This document shows positions 46,199-55,551 of a stretch of DNA of 64,000 nt, piece after piece (positions within the stretch are counted from its first letter, which is position 1; every line of letters starts with the position of its first letter). The DNA comes from Aeromonas tecta. GTDB lineage: Bacteria > Pseudomonadota > Gammaproteobacteria > Enterobacterales > Aeromonadaceae. The notes under the pieces were generated by a model. The model saw only the letters and a program-made list of their open reading frames with translations. It had not been told where the DNA came from and made no database searches. Location: assembly GCF_000820185.1 (NCBI RefSeq), contig NZ_CDCA01000028.1:310001-374000 (forward strand), in the 5' to 3' direction. A program made the translations under genes and the position numbers.

Positions 46199-46813
46199 TT
46201 ATGCCGCCTGGATGGGGGCCGTCACATACTTGAACAGGAAATCAGTCACCTCTTCCCGGGATGGGCGTTGCGGTTGATTGATCATCTGCATCATGACATA
46301 GCCAAACCCGGTCAGGGAGCGGGCCAGATCCTGCGCCGACAGCACGCTCTGGATCTCGCCACTGTCCATAGCTGCTTGCAGGTGGGAGGCGATGCGTTCC
46401 AGCGCCTTGTCCAGCAAGCGGGTGTAGCGGGGCCAGACTTCTTCCCGCACCGATGAACTCCATTCCAGCCAGATACTGGCATGGTCCGGTCTGTCATAGG
46501 CGGCATCGACGAACAGCTTCACGTGACGGTGAATGCTGTCGTTGACCGGGCCCTGGCCAGCATAAGCCTGCTCGAGGATTTGTTGCACAAAGCCCTCGAT
46601 CTCGGCCAACACCTCATCGACCAGATCTTCCCGGGTGTTGAAGTAGTTGAACACGGTCGCGACCGATACCTTGGCCTGCTCTGCGATCTCGGCATGTCCC
46701 GCACGGCCAATGCCGCGACGGGAGAATACCTCGATGGCACACTCCATTAGTTGATCACGGCGAGCCTCCGGCGAAAGCCGGGTCCGACGTCTTATTTCTG
46801 CGCGTGGTTCCAT
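46199..46813 (-). CDS. litR: LuxR/HapR/LitR-type TetR-family quorum-sensing regulator
   Basis: A 204-residue TetR-family protein of the Vibrio LuxR/HapR/SmcR/LitR group. RTRLSPEARRDQLMECAIEVFSRRGIGRAG and VSVATVFNYFNTREDLVDEVL match the Vibrio harveyi LuxR helix-turn-helix region almost residue for residue (RTRLSP…EVFARRGIGRGG; VSVATVFNYFPTREDLVDEVL), while the ligand domain keeps IWLEWSSSVREEVWP. These regulators are the output of quorum sensing and control biofilm, proteases and motility. It is divergent from hpt, as hapR is in Vibrio. Confidence 0.93.
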   Translation of the reverse strand: MEPRAEIRRRTRLSPEARRDQLMECAIEVFSRRGIGRAGHAEIAEQAKVSVATVFNYFNTREDLVDEVLAEIEGFVQQILEQAYAGQGPVNDSIHRHVKLFVDAAYDRPDHASIWLEWSSSVREEVWPRYTRLLDKALERIASHLQAAMDSGEIQSVLSAQDLARSLTGFGYVMMQMINQPQRPSREEVTDFLFKYVTAPIQAA

Positions 46814-46831
46814 AGTTTTTTCATCTAATAG

Positions 46832-46853
46832 TTATTGATTATGGTGTTTATAG
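46832..46853. promoter_or_regulatory. Possible LitR autoregulatory site
   Basis: TTATTGATTATGGTGTTTATAG keeps the left half TTATTGAT of the LuxR/HapR-family operator (TTATTGATAAATTTATCAATAA) and part of the right half. It is about 20 bases upstream of the litR start, where Vibrio homologues autorepress. Confidence 0.35.
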
Positions 46854-46969
46854 TATTGTCACCGATAATGCCGAAAGGCTTGCTAACTCTATCAATTAAA
46901 ATAAGCCGATAAAAGCATCACGTATGCCTGACGCCTTAGGGCTGTAATGGTAGAATCCTCGGTTTTGAT

Positions 46970-47004
46970 GTTAATGAACGGCCAATAACCCTTTGGCCAT
47001 TAAT
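46970..47004 (+). promoter_or_regulatory. Hairpin in the hpt leader
   Basis: Inverted repeat TTAATG…GGCCA/TGGCC-ATTAA ends just before the hpt ribosome-binding site (GGAG). It could affect hpt translation. No known riboswitch consensus is recognised. Confidence 0.3.
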
Positions 47005-47014
47005 GGAGTATGTG

Positions 47015-47545
47015 ATGAAACACACTGTCGAGGTGATGATCTCCGAGGCCGACGTGGCCGCCCGGATCGCCAAATTGGGTGAAGAGATCACCGCCCGTTA
47101 CCAGGGTTCCGATGAAGTGGTCATGATTGGCCTCTTGCGCGGCTCCTGTGTCTTCCTGGCCGATCTGTGCCGTCAGACCCAACTGCCCATCACCCTGGAC
47201 TTTATGACCGCCTCCAGCTATGGCTCCGGCATGCACAGCACCCGTGACGTGCGCATCCTCAAAGATCTGGATGATGACATCAAGGGCAAAGACATCGTGC
47301 TGGTCGAAGACATCATCGATACCGGCTACACCCTCAACAAGGTGCGCGAGATCCTCTCTCTGCGTGAGCCAAAATCTCTGGCCATCTGTACCCTGCTGGA
47401 CAAGCCGTCCCGCCGTGAGGTGCATGTGCCGGTCGACTGGATCGGTTTCTCCATTCCGGACGAATTCGTGGTGGGCTGTGGTATCGACTACGCCCAGAAG
47501 TATCGTAATCTGCCGTTTATCGGCAAGGTAGTTCCGCAAGAATAA
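47015..47545 (+). CDS. hpt: Hypoxanthine phosphoribosyltransferase
   Basis: Purine salvage enzyme converting hypoxanthine (and guanine weakly) with PRPP to nucleotides. The start [18 protein letters not shown] aligns with E. coli Hpt, with GGAG seven bases before it. The PRPP loop is [13 protein letters not shown], and the base-binding region is [27 protein letters not shown]. 176 residues. Divergent from litR. Confidence 0.97.
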   Translation: MKHTVEVMISEADVAARIAKLGEEITARYQGSDEVVMIGLLRGSCVFLADLCRQTQLPITLDFMTASSYGSGMHSTRDVRILKDLDDDIKGKDIVLVEDIIDTGYTLNKVREILSLREPKSLAICTLLDKPSRREVHVPVDWIGFSIPDEFVVGCGIDYAQKYRNLPFIGKVVPQE

Positions 47546-47598
47546 GCCAGGCTCGGAAGTGACAAAGGCAGGATGGCCGCCCGCCATCGACTGTCTAC

Positions 47599-47620
47599 AG
47601 GCGGCCTTGGCCGCCTTTTC
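47599..47620 (+). terminator. hpt terminator
   Basis: GGCGGCC/GGCCGCC stem with a two-base minimal loop followed by TTTTCTGT, between hpt and yadG. Confidence 0.75.
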
Positions 47621-47656
47621 TGTCTCGAGATGGGCTATTCCATCACAGGGGTTGCA

Positions 47657-48574
47657 ATGAACGCATTGGAAATCAGCGGCCTGAAAAAGACCTATCAGGG
47701 GGGCATCGAAGCCCTTAAGGGCATCGATCTCACCGTCAAGCAGGGGGACTTCTTCGCCCTGCTCGGCCCGAACGGGGCGGGCAAGTCCACCACCATCGGC
47801 ATCATCAGTTCGCTGGTGAACAAGAGTGCCGGCAAGGTGAAGGTATTCGGCTACGATATCGACGGCCAGCTGGAGCATGCCAAGGCCCAGCTCGGTCTGG
47901 TGCCGCAAGAGTTCAACTTCAGCCAGTTCGAGAAGGTGAGCCAGATAGTCACCCATCAGGCCGGTTTCTATGGCGTGCCGAGCGGCGAGGCCAAGGTGCG
48001 CGCCGAGAAATACCTGCGTCAGCTCGATCTGTGGGACAAGCGCGACATGGCGGCCCGCACCCTCTCCGGCGGCATGAAGCGCCGTCTGATGATCGCCCGC
48101 GCCCTGATGCATGAGCCCAAGCTGCTGATCCTGGATGAGCCGACCGCCGGGGTCGACATCGAGATCCGCCGCTCCATGTGGCAGTTCCTGCAACAGCTCA
48201 ACGAGCAGGGCGTCACCATCATACTCACCACCCACTACCTGGAAGAGGCGGAGATGCTGTGCCGCAACATCGGCATCATCGACAAGGGGCGGCTGATTGA
48301 AAATACCAGCATGAAAAACCTGCTCGGCAAGCTGGGCCGCGAGACCTTCATGCTGGACCTGGCCCCCGGCTCCGCCGTGCCCAATGTGCCCGAGTTTCAG
48401 GGCCGCATGCAGGATGAGCGCACCCTGGAGGTGGATCTGGACAAGAGCCAGTCCCTCAACAGCCTGTTTGAGCAACTCTCCGCCCAGGGCGTGCAGGTGC
48501 TCAGCATGCGCAACAAGGCCAACCGGCTGGAAGAGTTGTTCGTCAATCTGGTGGAAGAGGGTCGCAAGGCATGA
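47657..48574 (+). CDS. yadG: ABC transporter ATP-binding protein YadG
   Basis: ATPase of a two-component ABC-2 exporter. Start MNALEISGLKKTYQGGIEAL with AGGGG ahead; 305 residues (E. coli 308). Motifs: Walker A GPNGAGKSTT, Q-loop LVPQEFNFSQFE, signature RTLSGGMKRRLMIARAL, Walker B KLLILDEPTAGVD, H-loop TTHYLEEAE. The permease yadH follows after 46 bases. Substrate unknown; the pair and its neighbour hpt are conserved as in E. coli. Confidence 0.95.
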   Translation: MNALEISGLKKTYQGGIEALKGIDLTVKQGDFFALLGPNGAGKSTTIGIISSLVNKSAGKVKVFGYDIDGQLEHAKAQLGLVPQEFNFSQFEKVSQIVTHQAGFYGVPSGEAKVRAEKYLRQLDLWDKRDMAARTLSGGMKRRLMIARALMHEPKLLILDEPTAGVDIEIRRSMWQFLQQLNEQGVTIILTTHYLEEAEMLCRNIGIIDKGRLIENTSMKNLLGKLGRETFMLDLAPGSAVPNVPEFQGRMQDERTLEVDLDKSQSLNSLFEQLSAQGVQVLSMRNKANRLEELFVNLVEEGRKA

Positions 48575-48620
48575 ATTTCAAGATTGAGTGCATCACTTTG
48601 CTGATAGAGGGTTGTAATCC

Positions 48621-49394
48621 ATGAACGCCAACACCTATTACATCGCCTTCAAGAGCATATTGACCAAGGAAGTGGTGCGTTTCACCCGGATCTGGCTGCA
48701 GACGCTGGTGCCGCCGGCCATCACCATGAGCCTCTACTTCGTCATCTTCGGCAACCTCATAGGTTCGCGCATCGGTGAGATGGGGGGCTTCAGCTACATG
48801 GAGTTCATCGTGCCCGGCCTCATCATGATGTCGGTCATCACCAACGCCTACTCCAACGTTGCCTCCTCCTTCTTTAGCGCCAAGTTCCAGCGCAACGTGG
48901 AGGAGCTGCTGGTGGCGCCGGTGCCGAACTACGTCATCATCGCCGGTTACGTGGGCGGTGGGGTGGCCCGTGGCCTCTGTGTCGGCCTCATCGTCACGCT
49001 AGTGTCGCTGTTCTTCGTGCCGCTGCAGATCCATCATCTGTTCAGCGTCTGCTTCACCGTGCTGCTGACCGCCATCCTGTTCTCGCTGGCGGGGCTGATC
49101 AACGCGGTGTTTGCCAAGACCTTCGACGACATCAGCATCATCCCGACCTTCGTGCTGACGCCGCTCACCTACCTTGGCGGGGTATTTTACTCCATTACCC
49201 TGCTGCCGCCGTTCTGGCAGGGGGTCTCCCAGGTGAACCCGATCATCTACATGGTGAACGCGTTCCGCTACGGCTTCCTCGGCATCTCGGACGTGCCGCT
49301 CGGCACCGCCTACCTCATCATCATCGGCTTTATTGTGGTGTTCTACGCCCTGGCCTGGTGGCTCATCTCCCGCGGCACCGGGCTGCGGCACTGA
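48621..49394 (+). CDS. yadH: ABC-2 type permease YadH
   Basis: A 257-residue inner-membrane protein with six predicted helices and the ABC-2 signature in its second half (FDDISIIPTFVLTPLTYLGGVFYSI). Partner of YadG. A GGAGG-poor but adequate GAGGGTTG region precedes the ATG. The export substrate is unknown. Confidence 0.95.
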   Translation: MNANTYYIAFKSILTKEVVRFTRIWLQTLVPPAITMSLYFVIFGNLIGSRIGEMGGFSYMEFIVPGLIMMSVITNAYSNVASSFFSAKFQRNVEELLVAPVPNYVIIAGYVGGGVARGLCVGLIVTLVSLFFVPLQIHHLFSVCFTVLLTAILFSLAGLINAVFAKTFDDISIIPTFVLTPLTYLGGVFYSITLLPPFWQGVSQVNPIIYMVNAFRYGFLGISDVPLGTAYLIIIGFIVVFYALAWWLISRGTGLRH

Positions 49395-49405
49395 GTTTCA
49401 GCCAT

Positions 49406-49433
49406 GAAAAAGGCGCCTGCGGGCGCCTTTTCT
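49406..49433. terminator. Bidirectional terminator, yadH/ABM gene
   Basis: AAAAAGGCGCC/GGCGCCTTTTC stem with a short TGCG loop between convergent genes. Confidence 0.9.
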
Positions 49434-49449
49434 TTGCTCATCGCCCGCT

Positions 49450-49797
49450 TCAGAGGGCAGGGGCATCGTAGCCTTCGGGCTCGTCGCTGTAGATGCAGAC
49501 GTTCCACTTGGCCGCCAGGCCGTCATCGGCGAGGCAATAGCGCTCGAAGAACGCCTTGATCTCGGCACGCTGGCAGTGCGCCTCGAAGCTCGCCATGTCG
49601 CGCCAGATCTCGTTGAAGGCGATGGGGAAACTCTCGCCACCGGCGAAGGGGCTAGGGATGTGGCGGGTGACAATGTACTGCTGGCAGCCATCCTCTCGCA
49701 GGGTGTTGGGCTCCAGCCCCTGCAACACCTGGAACAGGGCCTGCTCCTGACCCTCTTTGGGCTGGAACTGGGCGATGCAATAAACCTTCTTGGACAT
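49450..49797 (-). CDS. Antibiotic biosynthesis monooxygenase-domain protein
   Basis: A 115-residue ABM-fold (dimeric alpha-beta barrel) protein: YCIAQFQPKEGQEQALFQVLQGL and PIAFNEIWRDMASFEAHCQ match the YgiN-like group, for which quinol monooxygenase or small-molecule oxygenase roles are proposed. It starts 17 bases after panC and is probably transcribed with panBC, though no metabolic link to pantothenate is obvious. Confidence 0.78.
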   Translation of the reverse strand: MSKKVYCIAQFQPKEGQEQALFQVLQGLEPNTLREDGCQQYIVTRHIPSPFAGGESFPIAFNEIWRDMASFEAHCQRAEIKAFFERYCLADDGLAAKWNVCIYSDEPEGYDAPAL

Positions 49798-49814
49798 AAC
49801 AATTTCCTCTGGGA

Positions 49815-50672
49815 TCAGGCCTGCTGGCGGGTGACCACGCGGTTGTCGATGAGACGGGCCTTGCCGAGATAGGCCGCCATCAGGATCACCAGCCGTTCGC
49901 TGCTGGCGCTGGCTGATTCCAGGGTATCGGCATCGACGATGTCGATGGCATCGGTCTGGAAACCGGCGTTGTCGAGGCGCTGGCTGGCCTGGGCCACCAG
50001 AGAGGGCAGGTGGTGATCGCCAGCTTCAATCTGCTCGGCAATCCAGTTCATAGTACGGGCCAGCTCGGGGGCCAGGGCGCGCTCGGCGGCGCTGAGATAG
50101 CCGTTGCGCGAAGAGAGCGCCAGGCCATCGTCGGCTCGCACCGTGGGCACGCCGACGATCTGCACCGGCATGGCCATGTCTGCCACCATCTTGCGGATCA
50201 GTGCCAGCTGCTGGTAATCCTTCTGGCCGAAGCAGGCCACGTCCGGCTGCACCAGATTGAACAGCTTGGCGACGACGGTGCTGACACCACGGAAGTGACC
50301 GGGACGCAGGGCGCCTTCCAGCAGGCCGGAGAGGCCAGGCACCTCGACGAAGGTCTGGCTGGCCAGACCCTGGGGATACATCAGCTCGGGGGTCGGGGTG
50401 AACACCAGATCCACGCCGGCGGCTTGCAGGGCGGCGCAGTCCTGCTCCAGGGTGCGCGGGTAGTTGGCGAGATCCTCGGCCTTGTCGAACTGCAAGGGAT
50501 TGACGAAGATGCTGACCACCACCTTCTCGCCGTGGCTGCGGGCCTGTTCAACCAGAGTGAGATGGCCCTGATGCAGATTGCCCATGGTGGGCACGAATGC
50601 GATGACGCGCCCTTCGCGGCGCCATTGACCGATCTGCTCACGCAGCGCGGCGGGATTATTAACGACCAACAT
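49815..50672 (-). CDS. panC: Pantothenate synthetase
   Basis: Joins pantoate and beta-alanine with ATP to make pantothenate, the CoA precursor. The ATG preceded by AAGGTG eight bases away is chosen over an in-frame TTG two codons upstream. 285 residues. Nucleotidyl-transferase motifs: [14 protein letters not shown] (HxGH), [12 protein letters not shown], and [14 protein letters not shown] near residue 150; the late [12 protein letters not shown] is also diagnostic. Confidence 0.97.
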   Translation of the reverse strand: MLVVNNPAALREQIGQWRREGRVIAFVPTMGNLHQGHLTLVEQARSHGEKVVVSIFVNPLQFDKAEDLANYPRTLEQDCAALQAAGVDLVFTPTPELMYPQGLASQTFVEVPGLSGLLEGALRPGHFRGVSTVVAKLFNLVQPDVACFGQKDYQQLALIRKMVADMAMPVQIVGVPTVRADDGLALSSRNGYLSAAERALAPELARTMNWIAEQIEAGDHHLPSLVAQASQRLDNAGFQTDAIDIVDADTLESASASSERLVILMAAYLGKARLIDNRVVTRQQA

Positions 50673-50733
50673 CAGCAATTCACCTTCAGATATATCAAAG
50701 AGAGGGACGAAATCGACCAGGTAAGAATAGCGA

Positions 50734-50755
50734 AGCGGGGGCCTGTGCCCCCGCT
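50734..50755. terminator. Hairpin between panB and panC
   Basis: AGCGGGGGC/GCCCCCGCT arms with a CTGT loop. The minus-strand tail TCGCTATTC has few T, so it is more likely an attenuator or RNA-processing structure than a full stop. Confidence 0.5.
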
Positions 50756-50774
50756 CTTGCCCTGAGGCGTGTAA

Positions 50775-51569
50775 TCAGTTGAAGCAGTGTTCGGGGCCCG
50801 GGAAGGTGCCTTCGCTGACCTCCTTCACATAGAGGCGGATGGCGGCATGCATGTCACCGGTCTCGGCCAGGAAGTTCTTGGTGAACTTGGGCACATAGCC
50901 GGAGGTGATGCCGAAGGCATCGTGCATCACCAGGATCTGGCCGTCGGTGGCGGGACCGGCCCCGATGCCGATGACCGGGATGCGCAGCGCCTTGGTGATG
51001 CGCTCGGCCAGGGCGACCGGTACGCATTCCAGTACTAGCAGCTGGATGCCGGCGGCTTGCAGCTCGAGGGCCTGACGATACATCTCCTGCGCCTGGAACT
51101 CGTCGCGGCCCTGGATCTTGAAGCCACCAAACACGTGTACGGACTGCGGGGTCAGGCCGAGGTGACCGCAGACCGGCACGCCGTTGCGGGTCAGGTGGCG
51201 GATGCTGTCACACAGCCAGTCGCCCCCTTCCATCTTCACCATGCGAGCGCCAGCAGCCATCAGGCGGGCGGCATTCTGGTAGGTCTGCTCCGGGGTGGCG
51301 TAGCTCATGAACGGCATGTCGCTCACCACCAGCGCCTTGCTGGTGCCACGCACCACGCAGCGGGTGTGGTAGACCATCTCATCCATGTTGACGCCCAGGG
51401 TGTCTTCCCCCCCTTGCAGCACCATGCCGAGAGAGTCACCGATCAGCAGCACCTGAGCGCCTTCATCGTCAAACAGCTTGGCGAAGCTGGCGTCATAGGC
51501 GGTGATGGCGGTGATTTTTTGGCCGTCTTGCTTCATCTTCAGCAGGCCTGTGGTGGTGATCTTGCTCAT
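50775..51569 (-). CDS. panB: 3-methyl-2-oxobutanoate hydroxymethyltransferase
   Basis: First committed step of pantothenate synthesis: ketoisovalerate to ketopantoate with methylene-tetrahydrofolate. 264 residues, equal to E. coli PanB. The start [19 protein letters not shown] has an AGGAG site. Motifs include [33 protein letters not shown] (metal Asp) and [19 protein letters not shown]. Confidence 0.98.
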   Translation of the reverse strand: MSKITTTGLLKMKQDGQKITAITAYDASFAKLFDDEGAQVLLIGDSLGMVLQGGEDTLGVNMDEMVYHTRCVVRGTSKALVVSDMPFMSYATPEQTYQNAARLMAAGARMVKMEGGDWLCDSIRHLTRNGVPVCGHLGLTPQSVHVFGGFKIQGRDEFQAQEMYRQALELQAAGIQLLVLECVPVALAERITKALRIPVIGIGAGPATDGQILVMHDAFGITSGYVPKFTKNFLAETGDMHAAIRLYVKEVSEGTFPGPEHCFN

Positions 51570-51679
51570 AACGTTGCTCCTACTCGCCCATCAGGGTAGC
51601 GATGGCGGTGAATGACTGACGGGGTGATGCTGGTTGCAGCAAGAGGGCGGTGGCTATCTGGCACATGGCATCGACTCGT

Positions 51680-52177
51680 CTACGCACCCGTGGCGTCGGC
51701 AATGATCTCGAGACCATTGCGCGGGCAGCGGGCGACCAGTTCGGCGAGCGGGGTACCGCAGGGCAGTACCAGAGCGGGTGCAAGTTCGGCGAGAGGGAGC
51801 AGGACGAATTCCCGCTCCTTCATGCCGTAGTGGGGAACGGTCAGGCGTTCATGCTGGATGCGTTGCTCGCCATAGAGCAGCAGATCCAGATCCAGGGTCC
51901 TTGGACCCCAACGCTCGTCCTTGCGCACACGTCCCTGTTCCAACTCGATTCTTTGCAATTCATCCAGCAAGGCCAGGGGGCCGAGCCGGGTGTGCAGTCG
52001 CACCACGGCATTGACGTAGTCCGGCTGATCGGCAGGGCCCATGGGGCGGCTGCCGTAAAGTGGCGAGGCCTGTTGCAGCTCGGTCTGCGGCAGCGCCGCC
52101 AACGCGATGACGGCGCGCCTGGCCTGGGCGATGGGATCCCCCAGGTTGGAGCCGATGGCAACGAAGACCTCGGTCAT
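51680..52177 (-). CDS. folK: 2-amino-4-hydroxy-6-hydroxymethyldihydropteridine pyrophosphokinase
   Basis: HPPK of folate synthesis. The start MTEVFVAIGSNLGDPIAQAR lies seven bases after the pcnB stop; a long upstream extension inside pcnB is rejected. 165 residues (E. coli 159). The signature RWGPRTLDLDLLLYG (metal-binding Asp pair) and the substrate region GPADQPDYVNAVV are present. Confidence 0.97.
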   Translation of the reverse strand: MTEVFVAIGSNLGDPIAQARRAVIALAALPQTELQQASPLYGSRPMGPADQPDYVNAVVRLHTRLGPLALLDELQRIELEQGRVRKDERWGPRTLDLDLLLYGEQRIQHERLTVPHYGMKEREFVLLPLAELAPALVLPCGTPLAELVARCPRNGLEIIADATGA

Positions 52178-52184
52178 CAGAGGA

Positions 52185-53645
52185 TCACTCGGCCGCTTTG
52201 GGTTTGCGGCGGCGGGGACGACGGCGATTGCGGCTGTTGGTGCCACGTTTCTCACCGTCACCGCTACGCGGTTCAGTGGCCGGGGCGCGTTCACCGCTCG
52301 CAGGACGACGAGTCGCTTCCCGCTGCAGCTGCGGGCGCACATCCGGGTTGGATTCCACATAGCGCTCCCACCAGCTGGCGAGCTCGCCCAGGCCCCGTTC
52401 GACCCGGTTGCGCAGCAACAGGAAGTCAAAGGCCGCGCGGAACTTCGGATGCTCCATGGCGCGTTCTGGGTGACGGCCTTGGCGACGAGTCAGTCGCTGC
52501 TGCAGTGCCCAGATGTCACGTACGTCCGTGGTGAAGCGGCGCGGCACGGCGATGATGCGCACCTGAGCGTCCAGCACTTCGTTGATGGCCAGCATGAAAG
52601 CATCGTGCCAGGGCAGGCCGCTCTCATTTTCCAGCACACGGGCGCGGGCTTCGACCGCTCCCCACAGCAGGGCGGCGTAGAGGAAGGCGGGGGTAACCCG
52701 CTTGTCTTCACGCACCCGGGTGTCGGTGTCGGTCAGGGCATGCTCGATGAACTGCTCGAACGGCGAGTTGCCGTGCGGGGTGAACAGCGCGGCGACCTGC
52801 GGGAACAGCGGCTGGAACAGCCCGTATTCGCGCAGCAGCTTGTAGGTCGCCAGACCATCGCCGGCGAGGAACAACTTGAGTGTCTCTTCAAACAGGCGGG
52901 CGGCGGGAATGTCCTGCAGCAGCGGTGCCAGCTCCTTGATGGGAGCGGCGGTGCGTGGGCTGATGGTCATGTCCAGCTTGGCGGCGAAGCGCACGGCGCG
53001 CAGCATCCGCACCGGATCTTCCCGGTAACGGGTCTCGGGGTCACCGATCAGCTCCAGCTTGCGCTGGGCGAGATCCTCGATGCCACCCTCGAAATCGTGC
53101 AGGGTGAAGTCCCGGGCACTGTAGTAGAGGGCGTTGACGGTAAAGTCACGGCGCTCGGCATCCTCTTCGATGGTGCCATAGACGTTGTCACGCAGCAGCA
53201 TGCCTTCATCCGACTGGGCCGACACATGCTTGCTGGTATTGACCTGATGGTGGTGACCCCGGAAGGTGGCCACTTCGATCACGTCACGACCAAAGACGAT
53301 GTGAGCCAAGCGGAAGCGGCGGCCGATCAGGCGGCAGTTGCTGAACAATGCCTTGATCTGCTCCGGCGTCGCGTTGGTGGCGATGTCGAAATCCTTTGGC
53401 GTCTTCCCGAGCAGAATATCCCGAACTCCACCACCGACCAGGTAGGCGTCATAGCCGCCCTTGTTCAGGCGGTAGAGCACCTTGAGTGCATTCTCGCTGA
53501 TCTCTTTGCGCGAGATGGGGTGCTGGTCACGGCTTAAGGTACGACGCTGGCCGGCTACGTGGGCCGGCAGGGTTGATTCCACCGACTGCTCGCTGTCATC
53601 CTTGCCAAGCACCTTGCGGCAAAAGTTTGCGATCTGGGAAAAAAT
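52185..53645 (-). CDS. pcnB: Poly(A) polymerase I, apparent AUU start
   Basis: Adds 3' poly(A) tails that mark RNA for decay. Alignment to E. coli PcnB places the first codon at ATT in [14 protein letters not shown] (E. coli starts AUU in [14 protein letters not shown]), with AGAGGTG a few bases upstream; the nearest ATG is five codons further up and overlaps that ribosome-binding site. From ATT the product has 486 residues (E. coli about 465). Nucleotidyltransferase motifs are [20 protein letters not shown], with [22 protein letters not shown] and [18 protein letters not shown]; the C terminus is basic. The operon continues folK-panB-panC. Confidence 0.93.
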   Translation of the reverse strand: MFSQIANFCRKVLGKDDSEQSVESTLPAHVAGQRRTLSRDQHPISRKEISENALKVLYRLNKGGYDAYLVGGGVRDILLGKTPKDFDIATNATPEQIKALFSNCRLIGRRFRLAHIVFGRDVIEVATFRGHHHQVNTSKHVSAQSDEGMLLRDNVYGTIEEDAERRDFTVNALYYSARDFTLHDFEGGIEDLAQRKLELIGDPETRYREDPVRMLRAVRFAAKLDMTISPRTAAPIKELAPLLQDIPAARLFEETLKLFLAGDGLATYKLLREYGLFQPLFPQVAALFTPHGNSPFEQFIEHALTDTDTRVREDKRVTPAFLYAALLWGAVEARARVLENESGLPWHDAFMLAINEVLDAQVRIIAVPRRFTTDVRDIWALQQRLTRRQGRHPERAMEHPKFRAAFDFLLLRNRVERGLGELASWWERYVESNPDVRPQLQREATRRPASGERAPATEPRSGDGEKRGTNSRNRRRPRRRKPKAAE

Positions 53646-53702
53646 GGTACACCTCTTCATGACTTCAAATTGACGGGAGGCCAAAAAATAGCGGCCTATC
53701 AT

Positions 53703-53955
53703 AGCTCAGGCTTGACCAAATGAGAAACTGTGCGGTCTGCTCACCTGGTTTGGACCTGCTTGCCTAAAAAATTGAGCGGTCTATTCATCTAGCTCAGGCT
53801 TGATCAAATGAGAAACTGTGCGGTCTGCTCACCTGGTTTGGACCTGCTTGTCTAAAAAATTGAGCGGTCTCTTCATCTAGCTCAGGCTTGACCAAATGAG
53901 AAACTGTGTGGTCAGTACCCTCAGTTTGGCTCTGGCCAGGTAAAAACGAGAGCGC
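53703..53955. repeat. 88-bp tandem repeats between gluQ and pcnB
   Basis: Two adjacent units of exactly 88 bases (53703-53790 and 53791-53878) differ at only three positions. A third unit begins at 53879, is near-identical for about 35 bases (AGCTCAGGCTTGACCAAATG onwards), then drifts up to the gluQ stop. Each unit contains TGCGGTCTGC and GAGCGGTCT. On the minus strand each carries TGAGC…GCTCA followed by ATTTTTTAG, which looks like a weak intrinsic terminator. No coding potential. Confidence 0.9.
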
Positions 53956-53960
53956 TCCCT

Positions 53961-54869
53961 TTACTTGGTTTCCAGGGCCAACTTCTGTTGGCGGGGAACC
54001 CTATCCAGCCGCCAGTGTGCGATTCCCCAGCCGATCATCTCCTCGATGGTACAGGCCATCAGCTCGGCGGGTGGGCGCTGGCCGAGGAAGGCGAGCGCCT
54101 GCCACAGCGCCGGTCGCACCTCGTCCAGCGCCAGTGCCGGGGCGTGGTTCTGCTTGGAGAGCTTGTTGCCATCGGCCAGCACCGCCAGCGGCAAATGTAC
54201 CCAGTCGGGCACGGTGGCTCCCAGGGTCTGGTAGAGTGCAATCTGGCGCACCGTGGGCTCCAGCAGATCGGCGCCGCGCACTATCTCGGTAATACCGCTG
54301 TCCATGTCATCCACCACTACCGCCAGGTTATAGGCGTAGAGCCCGTCCCGGCGGCGAACGATGAAGTCCTCCTCCGCCAGTTCGGCAGGCACCGCGATGC
54401 GGCCTTGCAGCGCATCGTCGAAATGGTAGACGGGCCTATGTTGGCGCAGCCGGGCGGCGCACTCCTCTGGCGGCAGCCCCAGGCTGCGGCAGTGACCGCC
54501 ATAGAAGCCACCAGCGGCCATGATCTCGCGCCGGGTGCAGCGGCACCAGTAGAGATCTCCCGCCCGGTAGAGTCGCTCGATGATCTCGTCATAGCGGCCG
54601 TGGCGCTGACTCTGGAACATCACTTCCCCATCCCAGTAGAGGCCATGGGCCTCCAGGGTGCGGAGGATAAGCTCACTGGCGCCGACCATCTCCCGCGGCG
54701 GATCTATGTCTTCGATGCGTACCAGCCAGCGTCCCGCTTGCGACCTGGCCTGCAAGAAGCTGCCGAGGGCGGCAATCAGCGAGCCAAAGTGGAGCGGGCC
54801 CGAAGGGGAGGGGGCAAAACGGCCGACATAGGGTTGCGTGCGGGGCGAGGAAGCTGGAGTCATGACCAT
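53961..54869 (-). CDS. gluQ: Glutamyl-Q tRNA(Asp) synthetase
   Basis: Truncated GluRS paralogue that attaches glutamate to queuosine in tRNA-Asp. Up to 302 residues. Class I motifs: [20 protein letters not shown] (HIGH-type HFGS) and the [11 protein letters not shown] (KMSKS-type) loop. The zinc-binding pattern [19 protein letters not shown] is typical of GluQ. The exact start is unsure: two ATGs two codons apart, neither with a good ribosome-binding site. Located between dksA and pcnB as in E. coli. Confidence 0.95.
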   Translation of the reverse strand: MVMTPASSPRTQPYVGRFAPSPSGPLHFGSLIAALGSFLQARSQAGRWLVRIEDIDPPREMVGASELILRTLEAHGLYWDGEVMFQSQRHGRYDEIIERLYRAGDLYWCRCTRREIMAAGGFYGGHCRSLGLPPEECAARLRQHRPVYHFDDALQGRIAVPAELAEEDFIVRRRDGLYAYNLAVVVDDMDSGITEIVRGADLLEPTVRQIALYQTLGATVPDWVHLPLAVLADGNKLSKQNHAPALALDEVRPALWQALAFLGQRPPAELMACTIEEMIGWGIAHWRLDRVPRQQKLALETK

Positions 54870-54931
54870 GGAGATTCGGGTGGGCGGTGCATTGAGGCAA
54901 CATTCTGGGACTGTGGTGCTGAAAGCTCAAT

Positions 54932-54962
54932 AAAAAAGGGAGCCCGCAAGCTCCCTTTTTCT
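54932..54962 (-). terminator. dksA terminator
   Basis: AAAAAAGGGAGC/GCTCCCTTTTT stem with a CCGCAA-type loop; on the minus strand it follows the dksA stop by about 20 bases. Confidence 0.88.
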
Positions 54963-54982
54963 GTCTATGTCGAGGGTCGGCA

Positions 54983-55432
54983 TCAGCCAGCCATCTGCTT
55001 TTCCTTGATTTCAGCCAGCGTCTTGCAGTCGACACAGAGGTCGGCAGTCGGACGGGCTTCCAGGCGACGAATACCAATTTCGATACCGCAATGTTCGCAG
55101 TAACCAAAGTCGTCTTCTTCGAGGAGCAGCAAGGTCTTCTCGATCTTCTTGATCAGCTTGCGTTCACGGTCGCGGGTGCGCAGCTCGAGCGCGAACTCTT
55201 CTTCCTGCGCGGCGCGATCGACTGGATCCGGGAAATTGGCAGCCTCATCCTTCATGTGGTCAACGGTGCGGTCAACTTCCTGCATCAGTTGGTTACGCCA
55301 GGCTCCCAGGATCTTGCGGAAATGAACCTTCTGTTGGTCATTCATGTACTCCTCACCGGCTTTGACCTGGTAAGGCTCGACACCCGCAATGGCCAGGGGG
55401 CCCAGAGATTTCCTGTTTTCGCCTGTTGGCAT
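54983..55432 (-). CDS. dksA: RNA polymerase-binding transcription factor DksA
   Basis: Binds the secondary channel of RNA polymerase and acts with ppGpp in the stringent response. 149 residues (E. coli 151). The coiled-coil tip sequence [20 protein letters not shown] includes the key Asp residues, and the zinc finger is [15 protein letters not shown]…CVDC. AGGAG precedes the ATG. Confidence 0.98.
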   Translation of the reverse strand: MPTGENRKSLGPLAIAGVEPYQVKAGEEYMNDQQKVHFRKILGAWRNQLMQEVDRTVDHMKDEAANFPDPVDRAAQEEEFALELRTRDRERKLIKKIEKTLLLLEEDDFGYCEHCGIEIGIRRLEARPTADLCVDCKTLAEIKEKQMAG

Positions 55433-55551
55433 GCCCTGTCTCCTAATTCAGCACGCGACTCGTGCCATCCGTAAATTGAGGGCGGTATCTATAGCAGAAG
55501 GGTCAACTGGAGGCAAACAAGCCTTACCAATAATGTTACCCATCCCAGCAT

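Noticed and set aside
53703-53955. CRISPR array
   Set aside because: The repeat units are 88 bases long, directly adjacent and contain no variable spacers; no cas genes are near.
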